A stretch of 64,000 bases of DNA from contig NZ_CP129968.2 in NCBI RefSeq assembly GCF_030503875.2, positions 1,576,001-1,640,000 on the forward strand, written 5' to 3'. The notes below the pieces were generated by a model that searched no databases, had not been told where the DNA came from, and saw nothing but the letters and a program-made list of their open reading frames with translations. Shown here piece after piece: positions 26,730 through 38,200 of this stretch. The stretch comes from Marivirga arenosa. Lineage in GTDB: Bacteria > Bacteroidota > Bacteroidia > Cytophagales > Cyclobacteriaceae. Each line of letters opens with the position of its first letter. Position 1 is the stretch's first letter. Both the position numbers and the translations under genes were made by a program.

Positions 26730-28982
26730 ATGAATTATTTATTTTACTCTATTTTATTCGTTATGAGCTTTTTAGGGGCTGTTTCAGTCTCTTTTGCACA
26801 GACTTTAAAGCTTGAGATTTTAGATGAAAACAATTCACTACTACCCTTTGCAACAGCATATGATGAGGTATTGCAATATGGTGCTACTGCAAATGATAAA
26901 GGATTTTTATTACTTGAATTAAAGTCAGGATCAACTGAAATAACAATTTCGCATCTGGGTTATCAAAAATATAAATTACGAATTCCTGAGTTAGATTTAA
27001 CCAAAACAAATCAAATAAAACTTATTCCTGATAAATTAGGCTTAAATGAAGTAGTAGTGAGCGGGCAAATGCAAGCAAGGAGTTTACGGAATTCACCAGT
27101 AAAAGTGGAAGTCTTTAAAGCAGATTTTCTTAATGATTTTTCACAGGGTTCAGGAAACCTAATGGAAAATATTTCTATGGTCAATGGGATTCAAGAAAAC
27201 GTAGCTTGTGGGGTATGTTATACTAACGAAATCAGTATAAATGGTTTGGAAGGTGCTTATACCTCATTACTAATAAATGGTATACCCATTTACGGCAATT
27301 TGGCTACGGTTTATGGATTAAATAGTATTCCAACTGATATGATGGAGAAAGTAGAAGTGGTAAGAGGTCCCGGTTCTACTCTTTATGGATCAGAGGCTAT
27401 GGCTGGTGTGATTAATATTATTACGCCCCATGCAGAGGAGAGTAGTTTTAATTTAAACTCCAGTTACTCTCAATTTGGTGAATGGAAAGGTAATTTCATT
27501 GGTCAATATAAAGGTGAAAATTGGAAGCATTTTTCTGGTGTTCATTGGGATGTAGCGAATCAATTTATAGACGAAAATGGGGATTTATTTTCCGACTTAT
27601 TATTGAGAGATCGATTTTCTGTATTTAATTTTTCTGAAAATGAAGAAAAGCAATTTTCTATTGGAGGGAAGTACTTTTTTGAGGACAGAAGAAATGGTGT
27701 ACGAGAATTTGTTCAAGATCGAAATTACAGACAACTAAGAGGTAGTGATCAGGTTTATGGGGAAAGTATTTACACCAACAGATGGGAGCTTTTTGGGAAT
27801 AAAAAGTTTGGGCAATCTCCATTTGAACTACAGTTCTCCGCTAGCCAGCATTGGCAAGATAGTTATTATGGAGATACATTTTATCAGGCTGAACAACATC
27901 AAGCATTTGTCAATTTGATATCAGAACATACAATTGGGAATCATAATGTATTAGCCGGTTTCAGTCAAAGAATTAGTTATTATGATGATAATTCTGCTGC
28001 AACCCAAGATGAAGGCAGTAACGAACCGAGCATTCAAATTATTCCTGGTGTTTTCGTGCAAGATGAATGGAGTATTTCAAATGAATGGAGAATACTTTCA
28101 GGAGCTCGATTAGATTATTATAATTTACATGGATTAATTTTCTCACCAAGATTAAATGTTCAATACCAATTAAGTGATTGGGCAAATTTGAGATTCAACA
28201 GTGGCACAGGTTTTAGAGTGGTCAATCTTTTCACAGAAGATCATGCTTTTGTTTCAGGTCAAAGGGAACTACTAATTCAAGAAGAGCTAAATCCTGAAAG
28301 ATCGTTTAATGTAGGATTAGGATATCAGCAGGTTTATACTATTGGTAATCAGCAAGGTAATATTGAATTCGATGGATTCTATACGTATTTCACCAATAAA
28401 ATTATTCCTGATTACGATACGCCCGGATTTATTATTTATGAAAATTCTGAGGCCTATGCTTTTACAAGGGGGCTTAGCTTAAATATTAATCATCAAATAG
28501 GCTCAGATTTATTTTTTAACGCAGGGGCACAGTGGCAAAATGCACGTCAAGCAGAAGAAAATGAAAGTGGATCGTTAGAGGAAGTTCCGATTATTTATTC
28601 AAGAGATTGGTCCGCTGTCGGTTCATTAGAATATAGCTTTCCTTTCAATATAAAGCTTAATTATAGTTTCAATTGGAACGGGCCAACTGCCTTACCAGAA
28701 GTATATGAAGTCAATCCTGCAGGGGAAATTGTAAGCATAAGAGATACTTTTTCTCCTGATTTCACCCTCCATAATATTAAATTAAGAAAGAATTTTAAGA
28801 ATTTAGAGGTGTTCGCTGGAGTGCGTAATGTCTTTGATAATACACAAAGCTTATCCCCCCTAAGTGGCACTCAAGATCAAACGGCACCTTTAGGCTTTGG
28901 AGAGTTTTTTGATGCAGCCTACAATTATGGTAGTATGACAGGTAGAAATTTCTTTTTGGGATTTGATTGGAAGATTAAATAA
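26730..28982 (+). CDS. TonB-dependent outer-membrane receptor with CGVC plug motif
   Basis: A 750-residue active transporter of the outer membrane. Signal peptide ends near SVSFAQ; residues about 25-105 form a carboxypeptidase-regulatory-like (CarbopepD_reg_2) domain; the plug follows, with ISINGLEGAYTSLLINGIP and VEVVRGPGSTLYGSEAM; the 22-strand barrel fills the rest and ends in FFLGFDWKIK. The plug has the unusual ENVACGVCYTNE segment, two cysteines three apart, which may bind a metal or form a disulfide. The substrate could be a siderophore or metal complex. There is no SusD partner, so it is not a polysaccharide locus. I use the ATG at 26730 rather than the TTG just before it. Confidence 0.92.
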   Translation: MNYLFYSILFVMSFLGAVSVSFAQTLKLEILDENNSLLPFATAYDEVLQYGATANDKGFLLLELKSGSTEITISHLGYQKYKLRIPELDLTKTNQIKLIPDKLGLNEVVVSGQMQARSLRNSPVKVEVFKADFLNDFSQGSGNLMENISMVNGIQENVACGVCYTNEISINGLEGAYTSLLINGIPIYGNLATVYGLNSIPTDMMEKVEVVRGPGSTLYGSEAMAGVINIITPHAEESSFNLNSSYSQFGEWKGNFIGQYKGENWKHFSGVHWDVANQFIDENGDLFSDLLLRDRFSVFNFSENEEKQFSIGGKYFFEDRRNGVREFVQDRNYRQLRGSDQVYGESIYTNRWELFGNKKFGQSPFELQFSASQHWQDSYYGDTFYQAEQHQAFVNLISEHTIGNHNVLAGFSQRISYYDDNSAATQDEGSNEPSIQIIPGVFVQDEWSISNEWRILSGARLDYYNLHGLIFSPRLNVQYQLSDWANLRFNSGTGFRVVNLFTEDHAFVSGQRELLIQEELNPERSFNVGLGYQQVYTIGNQQGNIEFDGFYTYFTNKIIPDYDTPGFIIYENSEAYAFTRGLSLNINHQIGSDLFFNAGAQWQNARQAEENESGSLEEVPIIYSRDWSAVGSLEYSFPFNIKLNYSFNWNGPTALPEVYEVNPAGEIVSIRDTFSPDFTLHNIKLRKNFKNLEVFAGVRNVFDNTQSLSPLSGTQDQTAPLGFGEFFDAAYNYGSMTGRNFFLGFDWKIK

Positions 28983-29133
28983 TAACCTAATTTTTAGTCA
29001 ATTAGGGCAGTGAATGAACGAATAAACGAGGATAATTAGCTAAAAACACTTGCTTCATCGGTTTTTTCGTACTTCTGAACGATTAAACGTAACATTTAAC
29101 TGTAAAATCATATAAATATAGAAAAAAGTACTG

Positions 29134-29141
29134 TATTTTTG
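29134..29141 (+). promoter_or_regulatory. candidate -7 box of the giant cargo gene
   Basis: TATTTTTG matches TAnnTTTG, 74 bases before the start. No good -33 box is visible at 19-21 bases upstream. Confidence 0.35.
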
Positions 29142-29214
29142 CTTGATTAAGTTATTGGTTGTATGTTTTTAAATTTATATAACTAATGATAATGCTATTA
29201 ATTAAAGAACTGAT

Positions 29215-32200
29215 ATGAAAAAATTCTATCTACTTGCTCTCATTTTTATTTGCTCAATTACCAGTAATATATTTGGACAATCTGGTCCTGCGGGAATTGG
29301 TAATGCCGATGGAAGTAACGGACAACCTGAAACAATTTATTGGTTAGAGGCAGGAGATTTAGGATTGAATAACAATGATCCTGTAAGTAATTGGAATGAT
29401 AAATCTGGTAACTCAAATAATTTAAGCCAATCCGGAACATCAAGACCTACTTTTAAAAATGCTTCTGATGCTAACTATGATTTCTCAGCAGTTAGTTTTG
29501 ACGGTACGGATGATTTTCTTCCATTTGATGGTAATCTTTTAGTTGGAACAGACTATACAATTTTACTAGTCGGAACTCGAAAATCCAATGGAAGAGAGGT
29601 AATTATGGGAGGTTCTGTAGGCGCTACTAATCAAAATTTACACCCATATTTTAATACCGGAGCTCTACATTCACATCATTGGGGTAATGACCATAATGCT
29701 GGATATACTGGGGGTGACGGTAGTACAGCTAATGCAACCACTCCTAACTTTGGTATTTTTGGATTTAGGTTAAACAGCAGCCTGGGCACGGCTCAGCGTG
29801 CGCTTTACCAGAATGGTCGATTAATTGGTACTAGAAATAATAATGCACAATTAAGTGCTTTTGTGGATGCGGCCATAGGTAGATTTGAAGCAGTAGGTGA
29901 ATTTAGCGATATTGAAATTGCCGAATTAATTATATATTCAGATGCTCTAAATGAAGCTCAACAAGTACTCGTACAAAACTATTTGGCTTCTAAATATGAC
30001 ATTACATTAGATGATAATGAATTTTATGCTGGAGACACACCAGCTAATGGTAATTATGATTTTAATGTAACAGGAATTGGTCAGCAATCAGGTGACCAAA
30101 TACTCACAAATAGTAATAATGGCTTTTATTTGACTGGAGATGGAACATTAGATGCAAATGGTGAATTTGTATTGTTCGGAGATGATAACTCTGCAAATGC
30201 AGTATCTACTTCTAATTTAGGAGCAACAGTTCAGGAAAGGTGGGCTAAAACTTGGTATCTTGATAAAACCGGGACTCTTAATGCTACCATAGGTTTTAAT
30301 ATTTCAGAAGGGATTCCAGGAGGTCTTTTTCCTGCTGGAGATGTAGATAATTATGTTCTTTTAAGAGAAAATGCAGGAACTTTTGATATTGTTCCCATCG
30401 CGGCTGTTGATAAGTCGCTGAATGCCGGAAGAATTGAATTTATTGTTAGCGATGCTGACTTGCTTGATGGTATTTACACTTTAGGAACAACCAATAATAC
30501 GGATAGCCCTGTAGCAGGACAACCCAATCAAACATGGTATTCGAGACTATCAGGAGATTGGAATGATCCAAATATTTGGACTCTAGATGGTTCAGCTACA
30601 CCACTTCCGAATAATCCAGGAAATGAAATTCCTGACGCTACTGATAATGTCGTGATTAATAATGCTACTACGGTAACATTGATTAATGATAATAGAAATG
30701 TTACAGATATAGAGGTAATAGGAACCTTAGATATTGCTAATACCTCAGGGCATAATTTCACGAATATTAGAGGAAACGGTCGTATAAGATTAGCCGGAGC
30801 TGCTGGGATAGGTAATTTCCCTCAAGGAAATACAACTGATTTTGCGGATAATTTTATTGGAGGAACAGTTGAGTATTACGGAACGGGATTGACGGTGAAT
30901 GAAAATAGAGTTTTTAATGACGTAATTATAAATTTAGACAATAATACTGATGACTTAGTGTTAATGGCTGATTTAGTGAGCAATGGCGATCTTACAATAA
31001 TGTCTGGTGATTTACAGATTAATGACAATTTATCTACCACTATTAAAACCCTCGAAGTAAACGGTACATTATTCGTAGATACAAATGGAGCTATAAGCGT
31101 AGGGACAGGGAATACAACAGGAACATTTTCTATTAATGCTAATAACATGCCATCTTCAGGTAATTACCATAATATTTATCACCAAGTAATTATTAAAGGA
31201 GATTTCTTAAATCAAGGTAATGTTAGGTTTACCAATCAAGCAAGTCCAGTTTATAATGAATTTACCACTACTGGTGCCGCTACGGTTCGGTTTGAAGGAG
31301 CTACGAATAATACGGCTTCTTTATTTGGTACAACTGATTTTTACAATCTAGTAGTTGATAAGGGCACAGATGAGACCTTTGAAATTGAGATTAATTCTGA
31401 TAATTCAGCTAACTTTTCTCTTTTTGGTCCTAATGATGTCGGAAGAAATAGTGGTGGAGGCTTTACAGCTGAAAATCCAGAAATTAGAAAAGCACTTTGG
31501 ATTTATAGAGGTACATTGCATCTTTCAGGTGATATTATCATACCAACCCTTTCTGAGGGCAATAGAAATGGAGGAAATGGTGACTATGCCATTGGTGCTA
31601 CTGCTGGGTTATGGATCGATGGGCCTAATGTTGAAGTTTATTCTACTGCTGACAATGCCGGTCAAGTGCCTGCAGGAGCAATCGGTGTAAACGGAGGAGG
31701 AAGTAACCAAGCACTTTCTTTGTATGGTAAATTCAGAATAACAGATGGTTTTTTTGGTACTAGAGCAAGTGCTGGCTTTATTTTTTGGAATGCTGATGCA
31801 GGAGAAGTTCTTATCGAAGGCGGAACTGTAAATGTTTCTCAATTTAGGTCTGCAGGTGGTGGAAATGGAATTTACTCTTATACACAATCAGGAGGAGATG
31901 TTTTGGTGAGGGCCAACGAAGGACAGCCAGGCGAAACCAGCGGTACATACAGTTTATTTAGTTTAGATACCGAAGATGCCGTATTCAATATGTCTGGTGG
32001 TACTTTAACAGTATATGGAAATAGAGGAGAGGCTATATTTATCAACAGTGGTCCTGGAAATTTCTCAGTAACAGGAGGAACAGTAAGAGTTGAAAATAGA
32101 AATGGCACTAGTGCCATAGTATCTACCAGAGTTCCTTTCTGGGATTTTGAAGTAGCAAGGGATCAAGCTGGCGATGCGGATGAAGTGGATTTAATAACTT

Positions 32201-35200
32201 CAACATCTGGAGGTAATACCATTACTAATCCTGAATTAATTGTATTAAATAATTTCACGATTGAACAAGATATTAATTTTGATCATAATGGAAATGATGT
32301 CACAATAGGAAGTGATTTTACCATTGAAGCAGGTGGGGATTATGAATTTGCTGGAGGTAAGCGAAATACTACTTCCTTTATTGGAACTGATAATGCCACA
32401 TTAACTTTTTTAAATAGAACTGGTGGAACAGGGGATGAGCAACGTTTTTGGAATGTTTTAGTAGATAGACCATCAGGTAAAACTCTTTCTTTTGAGTCAG
32501 GAAAGACCAATAGAGATGGCAACAATAATAATTTATTTAGAATAGATGGTGACTTCTTTAAAGTATTGAGTGGTACTGTTGATCAAGGTACGCATAGTAT
32601 AAGAATGTATGCCGATACATTATTGAATTATGATGAGATTTGCGTTTTTAATCCACTGGCTATTAATGATGCTGATCCTAATGGAAGAAATGATATTATC
32701 AAATTCAGAGATGACGGTGGACCAGCTACAGTATTGATTACTGCCGATACTTCTAGGTTTGGCGCTATTAAGCTTAATAGCGATGATGAAATTTTTACTT
32801 TAAATTCTGATTTGCAAATTGATTATCTTGATTATAGACACGGTAGATTTAATCTTCAAAGTAATAATCTCACAATAAATATACTGGATAATAATTTGAA
32901 TGGTACAGCAGATTTTGATGTAAATCAGGATGGTGCTGTTTCCGGTGGTACTGAAAATGGTATTTTTTCACCCGCTGATATGATCATTACCAGTGGAAAT
33001 GCTTCAGATGGTGGACTTTCCCTTTTAGTGACAGCCAATGGTACCTATACTTTCCCTTTAGGCATTGGGACCGATGCAACAAGATTGTTAAGGAATAATT
33101 CAAAATATACACCAGTTACTGTAGAGGTAACAGGCTTGGCAGATGCAGGATACATTACAATCCGTCCAGTTGATAGGGTATTATCCACTACCGATGGGAC
33201 AGGTGGTGATATATTATCCTACTATTGGAAAATAGACAGTGAAGGGTTCAATACACCGCCTAATGTTGAATATAGTATGATATACTATGATGAGGATTTA
33301 GATGGATCTGCAAATGAAGGCACATTCGTAGCCGGAAAAGTGCTAGAACAAATTCCATTTACTAGAAATTATGAAGACGATGGAGATGCAGAATTTGAAG
33401 GTGTTGATGTAGTAAATAATACTATTACCTTTAACGGACCAAATCCTGATTCAGGCTTCCCTCTAGAAAATGCTTCATATACAGCAGGAGAATCTGGTAG
33501 ATTTGTAGGGGCACCTACTATTTATTATTCAAGAAAATTAGGGGGAGCACAGCAAGATCAGAATTGGACACAAAATAATGCTTGGTCATTAGTCTCAGTG
33601 GATGGACCTTCAGCAGGTAACGCTGAGCCAGGACCAGGAGATATTGCTATTCTAGGTAGATCTAGGGTTGATGGTGCTAGGTTAAGAACCCGAGCTAATG
33701 TCAGACTAGAAGTTGCAAAAATTATATTTGAGGAAGATCCTTCACCAACACCTTCCTTTGCAACTGCACGATTAAATTTCGATGCTGGGATTTTTAACCA
33801 TAGGCTTGGAGACGTTGAAGGAGAAGGTGAGTTTCAAATATTTTTTAATTCTACAGCTGATATTCCAACATTCGTAGAAGATGCTACAGATTTTGGTTTG
33901 TTTGTTTCTGAACCTAATAGTATATGGAATTATTCCCATGAGGGAACAGGTGGTGAGGGAAATGCAGCGATTATGCCAACTTTTCCATCCACATTTCCAA
34001 TTCTCAGAATTACTAGTGCAGGCTCTAATAACGCAGCAAACTTACCGTATGGAACGGGGACAGGAAATGGTTTGCAGCGTGTAATTACCTTCAATAATGA
34101 TATCATAGTAAACTCTGAATTACAGATAGCAAATAAACCTGCATTATTAGTTGGAGGTAATATTGAGATTGCAGGTAACTTGCAAATTGGAATGGATTTC
34201 GGTTATGCTAGTATGTATTTTCCTAATGGGTCAAATGCTCATACTGTTTCGGTAGGTGGGAGTATAAATATTGGTGATGTTACTGGAGGCCAATCTGGTG
34301 ATAATTATTTGGCTGTTCTACCTGGGAATTCTAATGGGACTAGACATCGACTCATTGTAAATCGTGATATAAATCTTTATCAAAGTTCTAATAACAATAA
34401 TAGAGGAGGAATTATTGACTTTTATAATTCATTAACTGAAAACAACATAGTATTAGAATTAGCTGGCGATGTAAGTGGCTCTTTTAATAATTTTAATCCT
34501 AATTTTACTGAACCGGAACTTTTCAGGGTCATTGCAAATAAGGGAACAAATCAGTCGAGTATATTTAGATTTAATGATGATTTTTCTCTCAATGGGCTGT
34601 CCGATGGTACTGATAAAGCTTTAGAACTACAAAACGGAACATTGATATTAAATGACAATGCTATTGATATCGACCTAACTACTGGTGGAGATAGTTTTGT
34701 AATTCCAGCTACTGCCAGTTTACAAATCACTCAGGGCTTAGCTAATGTAGGAGGAGATGATTCGGGAATTATATTAGATGGTGCTTTAATCATTGATGGT
34801 GGTACTCTAGATATGACTGGCGCAGGAAACGGTAATAATTTTATTGAGTATTCTGCATCTGGAAATGCTTTAATTGAGGTTTCTGATGGGTCACTATTAG
34901 TGGGTTCACAAATCCGTGGAGGTCTTGGTACTACTGCAGGGGTATTAAAATATAGACAAACTGGAGGTATCGTAGAAGTAGGAGTAAATGCTGCTCCAGA
35001 AGCAGATAGAAGTGTTTTCGAAATTAGAAATGAGGGTAGTGAGTTTACTTATACTGCAGGTGATCTCATAGTTAGAAGACAAAATACTGGTGCGCCAACT
35101 GTAGCTGCGATTAGGATACTACCAACAGATTTTAGTATTAGCAGACCTATAATAATTCGTGCGAACGACACAGGACAAGGAAATATAGGGATAAACGCTA

Positions 35201-38200
35201 ACGTGCCTTTAGCAGGTCTAACAATTGAAGGCGTCAATAATCCAACTGTTATTACTAATGTAAATGCCTTAGAACTTAATGGTGACTTAGATATTCAAAA
35301 TGGAGCTTCATTTAATGCCAACGGAATAGATTTATTGTTAAATAGTGATCTTATTAATAATGGTACTTTTACAGCTTCAGGAAACAATACTCAGTTTTTA
35401 TCAAGTATTAGCCAAAATATTAGTGGAGCCAATCCTGTAACATTTTTTGAATTCACAAAAAATGCAGAGGGGACTCTTAATTTAGTAGGAAATCCAATAG
35501 TTGTGAACGGTTTATTCAGTCATGAAAGCGGAGTAATTAATGATAATGGAAATATCATTGATTTGAAAAGCAATGCAGTGATAGAGGGAGAAATATCTAG
35601 TGCTGCAGGTGGAGCATTAGTATTTTCTGGAGCTACACAACAGCAATTACAACGCTTAACAGCTGGGGTTACAGATTTAGGAGTTGTAACCATATCGAAT
35701 CCATCGGGAGTAATTATTCCTGAAGGAAATGGTTATAACTTTACTATTAATGGAGATCTTGAAATGAATGGAGGTATTTTTAATATCGGAAGTTCATCAG
35801 TTGTAATAGGGCAGAATGCTGATATTACTACCAATAGTTCTTTCTCAGTAACTAATATGGTGCGTACCAATAGTTCATTTACAGATAACGGATTATCAAA
35901 AGTATTTTCCCCAGGAACGAATGGGGTATTCATATATCCTGTGGGTGAAGATGATTATACTCCTGTAGAAATAGATTTTGGTACAGGTAATTCAGGCACA
36001 AGTCTAGGTTCAATTGCGGTAAGACCTGCAAATGAATTCCACCCAGTGGTGAATGATGGTGATAATTTCTTCGCTTCTGGTGATATCAATAATGTATTGC
36101 AGTATTATTGGACTCTTAGATCTACAGGTTTAACAAACTTCTCTGCAGATGTGAATTTTTCTTATGATCAGTCTGATGTAGTAGTTGCAGAGGGTGGTTT
36201 TACTGAGGCAGACTATATAGCTGCAGCAATATTAGCCTTTGACAATCCAACAAATGAGATCAATAAGTTTTCTGAAACAGAGGTTGATGAAACGGCAAAT
36301 CAGATTTTATTTCCTGCAAGCTTAAAGTTTAACGCAGTAAATAGTAATAATATTAGTGGAGATTATTTTGCAGGTATAGATCAAGCTATTCCAGATAATG
36401 TCGCTACCTACACAACCCAAGCTATATTGGGTGATGTTACCAATACAAATACTTACGTTGAGAATTTACCGACAGATGGTGTAGCACCTTCAGGAGCTGT
36501 ATTAATAGTAAGTAGCGGTACAGAAGTTACATTTAATACTGATAATGTTCGTTTATATAAAACTATAATAGAAAATGGCGCTACCTTAAATATTGATGAT
36601 ACGGACGGTCACAGATTAGGTATTCTAGAGGGTACAGGTAATCTCAAAATTACTAGTAATAGCAGTAATGCGCCATTACCTACGGCTGACTATGGAACTT
36701 TCTTTTCTTGCTCAGGTGGTGGTTTAGAATATGCTGGTGATGGAGATTATTCAATTTTAGCAGGAATTTCATCTCTTAGAAGATTGGTACTTAGTGATGA
36801 TAATGGAAATGGAGTAACTGGTGTTAGAAATTTCCCAAATAATAATGTGACAATTTGTGAAGATATGGTTGTTGATGGATCAAATGTTAATTTATCTTCA
36901 AATAGACGTTTAACAGTACGAAATAATCTTATTGTTAATTCAGGAGTAGTATCTACTGGAAGTGGAGGTAGCTCACGATTATTTATTGATCGTGATATTT
37001 CATTGATCGGAGGACAATTTAATGTTGCATCAGCAGGCGGTATAGGAATACTAGGAGATATTTATGTTAACGGTGGAAATTTTAATATGGGTAGTGGATC
37101 TAGTTTTATAGCATTGAGAGAGAATTTTGAGTTTATTTCAGGAAATGTTAATTCACAATCTTCGAGGCTGATTTTAAATAGTGATTCATTTGAGCAGAAT
37201 ATAATAGGGGATTTAACTGGTTCTAACTCACTTTATAGTATAGAATTTAATAATAGAAGTGGATCTCAAAACTTTTCACTTCAAGGGAATATTGAAGTAA
37301 CAAGTTCATTGTCTTTAACCGATGGTAAAATCATTTCAAATGGAAATGATGTTATATTAGGCTCAGCTGCAACCGTATCTCCTGCTAGAGGTAGTAGTAA
37401 TTCTTACATAACGGGTAAAGTAATTAAGCCTTTAGCTGCAGGAGAAAGCTTTACCTTCCCAATAGGTAGTGTTGATCGTTGGAGACCCGCTAGAATTAAT
37501 GGGGTAAATGCTGGTTATACTTGGGAGGCTCAGTTCTTTGAAGGAAATGTTGTCACAGATAGAGCTGAAGTGGACGATATGAGCACTTCGGATCCTACTA
37601 TTCAAACACTACAGCAAGGAGAATATTATGTAATATCCGATAATTCTACAGGTGGTACTGTATCAAGTGTTGAGTTATCATGGGGAATTGAAACAGATGT
37701 TGCTGCTGGATCAGCTGATAGAGGGCAGTTAACTGTAATGGTATATAATACTACAACAAGCGAATGGGATAATTTGGGAGGTACTTTTCCGAATGGACTT
37801 GGAACCCAAAGTGCAGGTATTGTTAGATCAGCTTCTTCTCAGTCCTTCAGTGAAAAGATTTTCATTATGGGCTCAACTGATGCAGCAAACCCATTACCAG
37901 TTGAATTTACTTACTTTATAGCAGATAATAAACCCAATAGAGTAGAGTTAAATTGGCAAACTGCTTCAGAACATAATAATGATTTCTTTGAAGTTCAAAG
38001 ATCTTTTGATGGAAAGCAGTTTGATGTACTTGGAGTAGTAAATGGAAGTGGTGACTCTAAGGAATTAATTGATTATGGTTTTATTGATTATTCTCCTTTA
38101 GCAGGAAAAACATACTATAGATTAAGACAAGTAGATTTTGATGGTAATTTCGAATATTCTGATGTGCTTGAAATTAGTAGAATTCAGGAAACTGATTTAT

